A stretch of DNA of 10,658 nucleotides from Alphaproteobacteria bacterium (GTDB lineage Bacteria > Pseudomonadota > Alphaproteobacteria > SP197): assembly GCA_022822575.1 (NCBI GenBank), contig JAJEBJ010000119.1:1-10658 (forward strand), in the 5' to 3' direction. A program made the translations under genes and the position numbers. This document shows positions 1 to 5,652 of the stretch, one piece after another. The notes below the pieces were generated by a model, which was given only the letters and a program-made list of their open reading frames with translations, had not been told where the DNA came from and did no database searches. Every line of letters starts with the position of its first letter. Positions within the stretch are counted from its first letter, which is position 1.

Positions 1-714
1 CTCTTCGTCCACGGCGCCTCCATGAACCGCACGGTCTGGTCGGCCCAGGCCCGCTGGTTTGCCCATCATGGCCACGCCGTGCTCGCCGTTGACCTGCCTG
101 GACACGGCCGCTCGGAGGGGCCTCCACTGCCATCGATCGGCACCGTCGCCGACTGGCTCATCGGCGTTCTCGATGCAGCCGGTGTGGCCAAGGCCTCCCT
201 CGTCGGGCATTCCATGGGCTCGCTTCCCGTTCTCGAGGCCGCCTCACGATACCCGTCGCGATGCGCACGCATCGCGCTGCTGGGTACCAGCGTGCCCATG
301 CCCGTGGCCGATGCACTGCTGGACAACGCCAAAGCGAACAGCCACGCCGCCTACGACATGGTGACGGTCTGGGGACACAGCCGCACCGCGCAGATGGGAG
401 GTTCGGACGTCCCGGGACTGTGGATCACCGGGGGAGGCATGCGCCTTCTCGAACGCGGTGGCGACGGAGTCCTCTACAACGACATGAAGGCCTGCAACGA
501 CTACACGAGCGGGCTCGAGGCGGCCGCCAGGGTGGACTGCCCGGCAACGCTCATTCTCGGCGATCGCGATATGATGACGCCGCCGCGCAATGCCCGGGCC
601 CTTCTCGATGCGCTGTCCGATGGCCGCATGATCGTCCTCGAGGGATGCGGTCACATGATGATGGCGGAGCGCCCCAACCGGACCCTCGACGCCCTCATCG
701 ACGCTCTGACATAG
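1..714 (+). CDS. Alpha/beta hydrolase, 5' end outside the window
   Basis: This is an alpha/beta-hydrolase-fold enzyme of unknown substrate, probably cytosolic. The frame is open from base 1 and reads LFVHGAS before the first in-window Met at 22, so the true start lies upstream; HGAS carries the usual oxyanion-hole motif. Further family marks are AVDLPGHGRSEG (strand-turn motif), the nucleophile elbow GHSMG (Ser codon 211-213), the acid region ILGDRDMMTPP and the catalytic His in GCGHMMMAERP. All three catalytic positions are therefore present and the C-terminus looks complete. The last 54 coding bases recur in a decayed second copy near 1915-1980. The fold assignment is secure. The substrate (ester, lactone, C-C bond or haloalkane) cannot be read from the sequence. 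Confidence 0.9.
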   Translation, partial: LFVHGASMNRTVWSAQARWFAHHGHAVLAVDLPGHGRSEGPPLPSIGTVADWLIGVLDAAGVAKASLVGHSMGSLPVLEAASRYPSRCARIALLGTSVPMPVADALLDNAKANSHAAYDMVTVWGHSRTAQMGGSDVPGLWITGGGMRLLERGGDGVLYNDMKACNDYTSGLEAAARVDCPATLILGDRDMMTPPRNARALLDALSDGRMIVLEGCGHMMMAERPNRTLDALIDALT

Positions 715-743
715 TTGGAAACGCCGAGACCGACATCTCCGCC
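661..743 (+). repeat. Direct repeat copy A: hydrolase 3' end plus short downstream tail
   Basis: Bases 661-726 match 1915-1980 at 59 of 66 positions by hand alignment. The following bases (agaccgacatctcc) match 2040-2053. In this copy the two blocks are joined directly at a CCG (724-726); in copy B they are separated by 59 extra bases that carry a tRNA 3' fragment. The repeat covers the hydrolase C-terminal codons, its stop and about 26 bases beyond. Confidence 0.85.
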
Positions 744-928
744 ATCCCTCTGCGCCCCCCCCTCAGCACTACGCTTCCGGGAGTCGATGGGCCACGCCAT
801 TTGGCGGTATCAATTGGAACGAGTAGGGGTTTCCTGCATGGCCGCAGGGCCTTGAGCAGTTAAGGGAGCGCAAGAGGAGGGCACACCGCGCCCAAGGTAT
901 GGTCAAGAAACTTCATATGTTGCGAGAC

Positions 929-1330
929 TCATGATTCCTCCCGGTCGAAGAGCGGAATATCCATGGCGCGGGCGACATCGTTCATGCGCCGGTCGTAGCT
1001 CGCAAGTTCCACATCTTGCCCCTGATCGACCAGATACGCGCACGATGCCAAATGCAGGCCGTCCAGGGTCCGCAGCGGCCCTGAACCGGGAAAGGCGTCC
1101 AGGGCCCGCGCCAGAACCTGCGGGCTCAGCTCCAGCAGCGCGATCCGTCCAACGACTGCGCGCGCCGCCTCGCCGTGCGAATCCGCAAGCCCGCGCGCGT
1201 GCAACGCCGTCCACATCTCGTATTCGAGGAGCCTGCTCGAGACCAGTGTCCCGTCCCAGAGGGACGCCGGAGGCCGGCGGTCCTCGGTCAGAAGCCAGGC
1301 CAGCGCGATGGACGTATCGAGATAGATCAC
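929..1330 (-). CDS. vapC: PIN-domain ribonuclease toxin (VapC family)
   Basis: This is a 133-residue PIN-domain protein, the usual VapC length. VapC toxins are Mg-dependent endoribonucleases that cut tRNA or rRNA when freed from their antitoxin. The acidic pocket is visible: D5 in IYLDTS, E38 in LLEYEMW, D90 in TLDGLHLASC and D113 in ASYDRRM, so the toxin looks catalytically intact. The start is GTG at 1330. It overlaps the antitoxin stop as GTGA, which indicates translational coupling in a two-gene operon with the antitoxin first. The class is secure from the motifs and the pairing; the RNA target cannot be predicted. Confidence 0.92.
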   Translation of the reverse strand: MIYLDTSIALAWLLTEDRRPPASLWDGTLVSSRLLEYEMWTALHARGLADSHGEAARAVVGRIALLELSPQVLARALDAFPGSGPLRTLDGLHLASCAYLVDQGQDVELASYDRRMNDVARAMDIPLFDREES

Positions 1331-1620
1331 CGGTCGCGCCGGCTCTCGTCGAGTTCCGCCAGAACCTCGTCTAGGCTGGCGACCGGGGCGGGCCTGGGCG
1401 GCGCTCCCGATCCCGCCAGTGCAGGCGGCGCGAGCACGCCCGACCGCACCGCCTCGGCAAGGAAGGCATCGGCGAGGACGGGGCTCCGGCTCTCCCGCAA
1501 CGGGCCCAACTCCGCCACCACACGGTCACGATCGGTCACCAGTATCGTCTCGCCCGAAGCCGCGAGCCGGACATACTCGCTCAAACGGTTGTTAAGCGCC
1601 TTGATCCCGACCGATCTCAT
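1327..1620 (-). CDS. vapB: Phd/YefM-like antitoxin of the VapBC pair
   Basis: This 97-residue protein has the typical Phd/YefM N-terminal DNA-binding domain: VGIKALNNRLSEYVRLAASG followed by ETILVTDRDRVVAEL. Residues about 60-97 are Pro/Ala-rich and then acidic (SLDEVLAELDESRRDR), fitting a flexible tail that wraps the toxin. It should neutralise the PIN toxin and repress the operon. The ATG at 1620 is preferred because translation there gives the canonical N-terminus, and a promoter (1627-1655) ends so close that the transcript probably begins at or next to this ATG. There is no Shine-Dalgarno, consistent with leaderless translation. It overlaps the toxin start by four bases. Confidence 0.9.
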   Translation of the reverse strand: MRSVGIKALNNRLSEYVRLAASGETILVTDRDRVVAELGPLRESRSPVLADAFLAEAVRSGVLAPPALAGSGAPPRPAPVASLDEVLAELDESRRDR

Positions 1621-1655
1621 GCGCCCAAAGTAGCTACCGCGCCCTACTTCGTCAA
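1620..1655 (-). promoter_or_regulatory. Toxin-antitoxin promoter with overlapping inverted repeat
   Basis: On the minus strand, TTGACG (plus positions 1650-1655) and TACTTT (1627-1632) are separated by exactly 17 bases, a good sigma-70-type match. Only six bases separate the -10 box from the antitoxin ATG, so the transcript is predicted to be leaderless. A perfect inverted repeat AAGTAG-N10-CTACTT (plus strand 1628-1633 and 1644-1649) lies across the spacer and -10 box, where an autorepressing antitoxin would bind. The box positions are seen; the function is inferred. Confidence 0.6.
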
Positions 1656-1660
1656 CCAGC

Positions 1661-1682
1661 GTCCCGGGCCGGGCTCCGGGAC
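1661..1682. other. GC-rich hairpin upstream of the toxin-antitoxin promoter
   Basis: GTCCCGG (1661-1667) and CCGGGAC (1676-1682) form a perfect 7-bp stem with an 8-base loop. No T tract follows on either strand, so it is not a typical intrinsic terminator. It may insulate the promoter or be a remnant of earlier sequence. Confidence 0.3.
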
Positions 1683-1800
1683 CAGGAACGTAATCGCCTC
1701 TTCTCTACCATTCGAGTGAATCAGGTGAACAACTGAATTGTCCTCATTTCGGTCCCAATGGTCGGGTTCGGATCGCCTGGTGAACGGCGTTCCTTGACTC

Positions 1801-1998
1801 ATGGGATCGGGCAACATTCAGTCTGTTCAACGCCGCTTCACAATGCCAGACGTCGACCTACCGGTGACTGTAGGCAGAAGTTCGCCAGTGCCGTCGAGCG
1901 AGCAGACCCCGGGGATGGCAGAGCGCTCCAACCGGATCCTCGACGCCCTCATCGACGTGCTGACATGGATGGAAACGCCGGAATCCCGTCCCTCGTGA
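1801..1998 (+). pseudogene. Internally deleted second copy of the alpha/beta hydrolase
   Basis: An open frame of 65 codons (an inner ATG at 1843 starts MPDVDLPVTVG) runs in phase into MAERSNRILDALIDVLT, which is nearly the C-terminus of the hydrolase at 1-714 (MAERPNRTLDALIDALT). The body of the enzyme (oxyanion loop, nucleophile elbow, acid and His) is absent. The likely reading is a gene copy with a large internal in-frame deletion joining its N-terminus to its C-terminus. The original stop is lost (the position equivalent to TAG reads TGG) and the frame runs into the scar. The N-terminal part cannot be compared because the intact copy's start is outside the window. A function for the leftover peptide is unlikely. 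Confidence 0.65.
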
Positions 1999-2056
1999 CC
2001 TGAAGGTCACAGGTTCAACTCCTGCCCTCGCTACCACCGAGACCGACATCTCCCGC
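1915..2056 (+). repeat. Direct repeat copy B, split by a 59-base segment
   Basis: Bases 1915-1980 match copy A (661-726) and 2040-2053 match the bases after copy A's junction. Between them lie 59 bases (1981-2039) absent from copy A. These are bounded by CCG at 1978-1980 and CCG at 2037-2039, so a deletion between short direct repeats would convert copy B's structure into copy A's; the reverse insertion is equally possible. Confidence 0.8.
2001..2036 (+). other. tRNA 3'-end fragment (attachment-site-like scar)
   Basis: The segment reads as variable loop AGGTC, T arm ACAGG-TTCAACT-CCTGC, 3' acceptor strand CCTCGCT, discriminator A and CCA (2034-2036). The first T-stem pair is an A-C mismatch; the rest pair. 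No matching 5' acceptor (AGCGAGG), D arm or anticodon arm lies upstream, so this is a 3' fragment and not a tRNA gene. Such 3' ends are what integrating elements leave at attachment sites. A recombinase remnant directly follows, which supports that origin. Confidence 0.7.
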
Positions 2057-2271
2057 ATGGGACATCAATCTTTGCGTTTCCGCCGCCAGTGCACTCGAGA
2101 TTGGTTGCGAGGTACCCGTGGAGTGTGGCGTCCGTCTCGGTCCACATCGCGCCGGGAGAGCACGATGCGCTTGATCAGACCGCGGATGGCCAAGGCCACC
2201 GCGTCCCGATCGTCGGGGTGGTCCAGCGCCTCGGTCGGCCGCTCCACCAGCCGCACCTCAAGTTCATTCAT
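2031..2271 (-). pseudogene. C-terminal remnant of a large serine recombinase, frameshifted
   Basis: From 2271 downward the minus strand encodes LEVRLVERPTEALDHP then DRDAVALAIRGLIKRIVL. This matches the pattern that follows the zinc-ribbon/coiled-coil part of large serine recombinases (roughly L-x-D-P-x-x-R-x-x-A-x-x-x-L-R-x-L-I-x-R-I-V-L). After IVLS the original frame loses sense, but the +1 frame continues GAMWTETDATLHGYLATNLE and then CTGGGNAK, the expected LHGDLA...GGNAK-type tail, so there is a frameshift at about 2160. A TGA sits immediately before the apparent ATG. The catalytic resolvase domain is absent. It is non-functional debris. The tail abuts the tRNA 3' fragment, as in elements whose recombinase gene ends at the tRNA attachment site. 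The family call rests on motif memory only. Confidence 0.6.
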
Positions 2272-2317
2272 TCAGTGCCTCTGGACCATCCCGCTCATGA
2301 CCTGCAGCGTCTGCCTA

Positions 2318-2333
2318 CTGTCGGGATGGACAG
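2318..2333 (-). terminator. Weak hairpin just past the dioxygenase stop
   Basis: CTGTC and GACAG form a 5-bp stem around a 6-base loop, seven bases beyond the dioxygenase stop codon on the minus strand. There is no U tract, so this is at best a weak or Rho-assisted 3' end. Confidence 0.25.
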
Positions 2334-2339
2334 ATCCAT

Positions 2340-3236
2340 TCAGTCCCATGTGCCGTTCGACACGTCACCAACGCGTATGGGCGTGATGGCCATGCTGCGG
2401 GCCATCAGTTCATCGCCGCCGGTACGGTCCATGTCGCGCGGCAGGTCGGGATCCGCGACCGTCAGCGGGTGTCCTTCCTCGACGAAGCCGAGGTAGGGAC
2501 CGGCGAAATCGTAGCCGATCAGCCGCAGTACGTCATGGGGGATGTCGCGTGCCTTCTCGGGTGGAATCGAGAGGTACTGGTTCTCTTCCTGGCGCAGCCA
2601 GCCGAGATTGTAGTGCAGCGCCATGGCGCGGCGGGTGCCGTTGGAGCGGTTGGCGCCGCTGCCGTGATAGAGATTGCTGGTGTAGATCAGCACCGAACCC
2701 GCCGGCATCGTGGTATTGATGACCTCGTTTGGCTCGGGCTCACGATCATGAGCCCAGCGGTGGCTGCCGGGCACGATCTGCGTGCCGCCGTTCTCTTCGG
2801 TGAAGTCGTCGCATGCCCAGATTGTCGGCAATGTGACCGGGATTGACGGAAACCGGATGGGATAGATCTGGCCGTCGCGGTGGATCACCTGGGCGGCCTC
2901 GCCCGGCTGAAGCTCGATAACCCCGGTCACGTGGAGATGATAGCGCGCGCAATGCGGCAGCAGGACACGGTCGCACACGCCCATGATCGTGGGGTGAATG
3001 GCGAGTTCCTGACAGGCGGTCGACTTGGCGATCAGGTTGTTGATGCGCTTGGTGCTGTGGCCGGCGAAGTCGGTCTCACCCAGCTTCACGGCGTTGAGAT
3101 AGGGATCGAAGTCGGCGTTGAGTCGCGCCAGCGTCACGCCGTCCGCCAGCCGCTCGACGATGGCATAGCCGTGCTCGTCCAGGCTCGCTGTGATGTCGTC
3201 GGGACTGGCATCGCACCCGAACCGTGGGCCGCTCAT
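2340..3236 (-). CDS. PhyH-family Fe(II)/2-oxoglutarate dioxygenase
   Basis: This 298-residue protein has the length and motifs of bacterial phytanoyl-CoA dioxygenase-like enzymes, which hydroxylate small molecules using Fe(II), O2 and 2-oxoglutarate. The iron-binding facial triad is visible as H119 and D121 (VIHRDG) and H191 (LYHGSGANRS). R202/R203 is placed to hold 2-oxoglutarate, and the family block NGGTQIVPGSHRW is at about 149-161. The ATG at 3236 has GGAG eight bases upstream. The ectoine-hydroxylase signature around the HxD is not present, so this is not EctD. It is divergent from the FAD oxidoreductase at 3724 with 487 bases between, compatible with a shared regulatory region. The substrate is unknown; an amine, amino acid or osmolyte derivative would fit the neighbours. 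Confidence 0.9.
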   Translation of the reverse strand: MSGPRFGCDASPDDITASLDEHGYAIVERLADGVTLARLNADFDPYLNAVKLGETDFAGHSTKRINNLIAKSTACQELAIHPTIMGVCDRVLLPHCARYHLHVTGVIELQPGEAAQVIHRDGQIYPIRFPSIPVTLPTIWACDDFTEENGGTQIVPGSHRWAHDREPEPNEVINTTMPAGSVLIYTSNLYHGSGANRSNGTRRAMALHYNLGWLRQEENQYLSIPPEKARDIPHDVLRLIGYDFAGPYLGFVEEGHPLTVADPDLPRDMDRTGGDELMARSMAITPIRVGDVSNGTWD

Positions 3237-3723
3237 GGCATATTCTCCGTCGTTGGAACTCTTGACATTTCACCACCGTGGCGAAGCCATTGAAAGCGGA
3301 ATGCAGGGGCATTGCGTTTCAGTGTGGGAACGGAGGGTCGGTCTGCCCGACCAATCCCTGTTCGGCTTGCTGCACGGTCTCCGGGCTTCGCATCCTGCTG
3401 ATCGCGCCACAGTTCACACGACGACCAGGTTCGCGGCAGGCTGGAGAGCACCTCCAGACCGCTATCGGCCCCACCAGCAGGGTCTCAATGCAGGCGGCGC
3501 CGCTTGCGCCCGGGCATGGCCGATGTCCTGAAGAGACCCTGTCAGGACTACTCGGTCACAACACGAAGCGACTCCGACTCTATCAGCCTGATGACGTGCG
3601 GTGACCATGCATGTCATGATCCAACTCTCACAAGGGCGAGAGACCCAACATACCATCTCGGAGAGCTTTGGTTCCGGCTGTGCCGGGCCGGGCTTTTTGG
3701 GAACTGTCTTATCGGGAGTCCTC
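3237..3723. other. Divergent intergenic region, 487 bases
   Basis: This region lies between the starts of the dioxygenase (minus) and the FAD oxidoreductase (plus). I see no convincing gene; the open frames here lack ribosome-binding sites and family motifs. It holds a perfect 6-bp hairpin CTGGAG-agcac-CTCCAG (3441-3457) without a T tract. Near the FAD gene there is a terminator-like stem, CCGGC (3674-3678) with GCCGG (3687-3691), followed by GC and five T (3694-3698). The pentamers GTTCC (3671-3675) and GGAAC (3700-3704) could form an alternative pairing. Promoters for both flanking genes should lie here, but no box pair stands out. Confidence 0.4.
3674..3698 (+). terminator. Terminator-like hairpin 25 bases before the FAD oxidoreductase start
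   Basis: A 5-bp GC stem (3674-3678 with 3687-3691, loop of 8) is followed by GC and T5. It points at the downstream gene, so it would act as a leader attenuator or end an upstream transcript. The stem is short and the T tract modest. An overlapping alternative pairing (GTTCC 3671-3675 with GGAAC 3700-3704) would compete with it. Confidence 0.3.
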
Positions 3724-4926
3724 ATGCCGAATTGCGACGTCGTCATCGTTGGGGCCGGAGCAATCGGCAACTCCATCGCCTACCACCTCGGCAAGCACGG
3801 CGTGGACTCCGTCGTTGTGGAGCGCGAGTCCATCGGAACGCGGGCCTCCGGCAAGGCCTGGGCGGTGATCCCCTATCCGCAGAAATCGATGGCTCAGGCG
3901 ATATCACGCTATCTGTCCGGCCAGGACGCTGGTACCGCCGGAACGCCGGAAGGTCCCAGCGCGAGCAGCTGGCACGATCTCGTCGCATCGTCCTACGACC
4001 GCATGCCAGGCCTGGCTCTCGAAATCGCCGAGCGCGGCGGCGTCGACATCGAGTACGGCGAATCGCTCCACACATCGCTCCTGACCGAAGCGGAGGTCGA
4101 CGGAAAAGGCCGGGACGGGTGGCTGGTCCCGTACCATCAGGCCGGAGCCATCGAGACCGGCTGGCTCGACGCTCGCCAGCTGAGGGAGGTCTTTCCTTCA
4201 CTCCACCCGAAGTGGGTCGCGGGCATCACCAGCCCGCAAGGTCAGGTCGAGCCCTACAAGTACACCCTGGGCCTGGCGCAGTCGGCCGAACACCTGGGTG
4301 CTCGCGTGAAGCAGGGGGAGGCCGTGGGCTTCACCACGCAAGGCGATCGGATCACCGGGTTGCAGCTCGCCTCCGGCGAGCACCTCGAGGCCGACAATTT
4401 CGTGATTGCCGCCGGCCCATGGTCGCGGGTTCTTGCGTCGTATCTCGACGTCGATGTTCCCATGCTCACGCTCATGGCCGAGTGCACCCGGGTCCAGTTG
4501 CCCTCAGGCCTGCCCTTTCAGACACTCGAGGCCGGCGACTACTGGATCATCCCCAAGGTGAACGGCGAGGTGATCCTGAGCGCCTATGAGGGAAGTGCCA
4601 GCAGACGCGACGACTTCAATGAGTCGCTCACCGAAGAGCTGAAGCTCAAAACGGTGTCGGAATGCCTTGAGATCCTGCCCGCCCTCGAAGAGGCCAAGCT
4701 GGTGGAGCACCGGGGCGACCTGCTCGCCCTGTCTCCGGCGTCGCTGGAAAGGCCCACGCTCGGACGCCTGCCGACGTGGAAGAATGGTTATCTTGCAACG
4801 CACTTCGGCGGAACGGGGATCATGATGAGCCCGGCAGCGGGCGAACTCTTGGCGGAACTCATCGTGACCGGCCGGCCGCCGTTGCGCGCGGCGCAGATGC
4901 TCGCCGCGCTGACACCTCCAGGCTGA
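3724..4926 (+). CDS. DadA/glycine-oxidase-like FAD oxidoreductase
   Basis: A 400-residue protein of the DAO (D-amino-acid oxidase/glycine oxidase) superfamily, which oxidises C-N bonds of amino acids or amines with FAD. The N-terminal dinucleotide-binding motif is VVIVGAGAIGNSIAYHLG (G10, G12, G15) with the ribose-binding acid in VVVERE. The C-terminal FAD-contact motif is GYLATHFGGTGIMMSPAAGELLAELI, so the protein looks complete. I chose the ATG at 3724, not 3601, because it has GGGAG six bases upstream and starts right at the Rossmann strand; the 41 upstream codons look like leader sequence. It is divergent from the PhyH dioxygenase. Just after its stop lies a tRNA 3' fragment, so its original downstream neighbours may be lost. 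The substrate is unresolved. Confidence 0.9.
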   Translation: MPNCDVVIVGAGAIGNSIAYHLGKHGVDSVVVERESIGTRASGKAWAVIPYPQKSMAQAISRYLSGQDAGTAGTPEGPSASSWHDLVASSYDRMPGLALEIAERGGVDIEYGESLHTSLLTEAEVDGKGRDGWLVPYHQAGAIETGWLDARQLREVFPSLHPKWVAGITSPQGQVEPYKYTLGLAQSAEHLGARVKQGEAVGFTTQGDRITGLQLASGEHLEADNFVIAAGPWSRVLASYLDVDVPMLTLMAECTRVQLPSGLPFQTLEAGDYWIIPKVNGEVILSAYEGSASRRDDFNESLTEELKLKTVSECLEILPALEEAKLVEHRGDLLALSPASLERPTLGRLPTWKNGYLATHFGGTGIMMSPAAGELLAELIVTGRPPLRAAQMLAALTPPG

Positions 4927-4986
4927 AGACGAACACGCTGCGCCGGTCGGTGGGGCCTCGCAGGTCTGCCGCGCAGAACAACTTTC

Positions 4987-5014
4987 GCAGGTTCAATTCC
5001 TGCCCCCGCGACCA
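4987..5014 (+). other. Second tRNA 3'-end fragment
   Basis: This is a perfect T arm GCAGG-TTCAATT-CCTGC (4987-5003), then the acceptor 3' strand CCCCGCG, discriminator A and CCA (5012-5014). No D arm, anticodon arm or 5' acceptor strand precedes it, so it is a fragment. Its reverse complement encodes the GAGIEPA peptide typical of antisense tRNA. Over 30 aligned bases it matches the fragment at 2007-2036 at 26 positions, in the same orientation. The acceptor differences suggest different parent tRNAs or strongly diverged copies of one site. Confidence 0.7.
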
Positions 5015-5029
5015 GCTTTACAAAGCCGG

Positions 5030-5652
5030 GCGTCTGATCGGCCATGCGCGTGGCGAAGTCATGCTCAGTCTCACCATCGTCGTGAAACCGGTAGTAGTGC
5101 GGGAACTCCGTATGCCGGAACGGCTCATAGGGCAGTTCGAAATCGGTGTGGGAGTTCGACTTGAACGACAAGCTCGCGGAACCGGTCGTGCTGCCGTGAT
5201 AGCCGGCCTTGCGGCCAATGATGATGCGCCGTTGCGGATTGCCGGAGGCATGGTGATGGTACCAGCACAGCTTTATGGTGGTCTCGTTCGCTTCGTTTCC
5301 TGAGCACTGGAACAACACCTTGGACATGGGCACGGGGGAGATCTGAAGCAGCTTTTTCGCCCAGCGCGATAGCGGGCTCGGTCGAGCTGTGTCCATAGAT
5401 GTGATTGCAGCCGAGCTTCATCATTTGATCATAGGCTGCACGCGCCAGGCGTTCGTTCCGGAAGCCGAGCGAAGCGCACCACAGGCCAGACATGCATTCT
5501 ATGTAGTCCTTGCCGCTTTCGTCGAAGACGCGAATGCCATCGCCACGGTCCATGATGTCGGCGCCGACGGACTGGTGAGCCCGCAGGTTCGAGTTGGGAT
5601 GAATCAGACCAGCGACGTCACGAGCCGACCAAGAGTTGGCGCCGAATTCCAT
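5030..5652 (-). pseudogene. Class III (omega) aminotransferase, frameshifted and 3'-truncated
   Basis: The start is clear: ATG at 5652 with GGAGG six bases upstream, reading MEFGANSWSARDVAGLIHPN and then VFDESGKDYIECMSGLWCASLGF, the N-terminus of PLP-dependent class III aminotransferases. At the T5 run 5353-5357 (A5 on the coding strand) the frame breaks. Removing one A gives GEKLLQISPVPMSKVLF, continuing as CSGNEANETTIKL (PLP-phosphate region), GRKAGYHGSTTGSASL and HTEFPHYYRF. The gene stops matching at about 5030-5035 (ATRMAD) and runs into the tRNA 3' fragment. The second half, including the PLP-binding lysine, is missing: about 207 of roughly 450 residues remain. It is inactive as a transaminase regardless of the frameshift. 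Confidence 0.85.

Noticed and set aside
2001..2036. A complete tRNA gene
   Set aside because: Only the T arm, acceptor 3' strand and CCA are present; no D arm, anticodon arm or complementary 5' acceptor strand can be found upstream. The GTGACC/GGTCAC pairing next to it does not make a valid anticodon arm.
2340..3236. Ectoine hydroxylase EctD
   Set aside because: The sequence around the HxD motif is VIHRDG, not the EctD signature, so only the broader PhyH family can be claimed.
3601..3723. N-terminal extension of the first FAD oxidase from ATG 3601
   Set aside because: The 41 extra codons contain the terminator-like hairpin and have no family similarity; the ATG at 3724 has its own ribosome-binding site and starts at the Rossmann strand.
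4940..5014. A complete tRNA gene with anticodon loop near 4965-4975
   Set aside because: A TCTGC-CGC-GCAGA hairpin exists, but the loop size, position 33 and position 37 do not fit a tRNA, and there is no D arm or matching acceptor strand.
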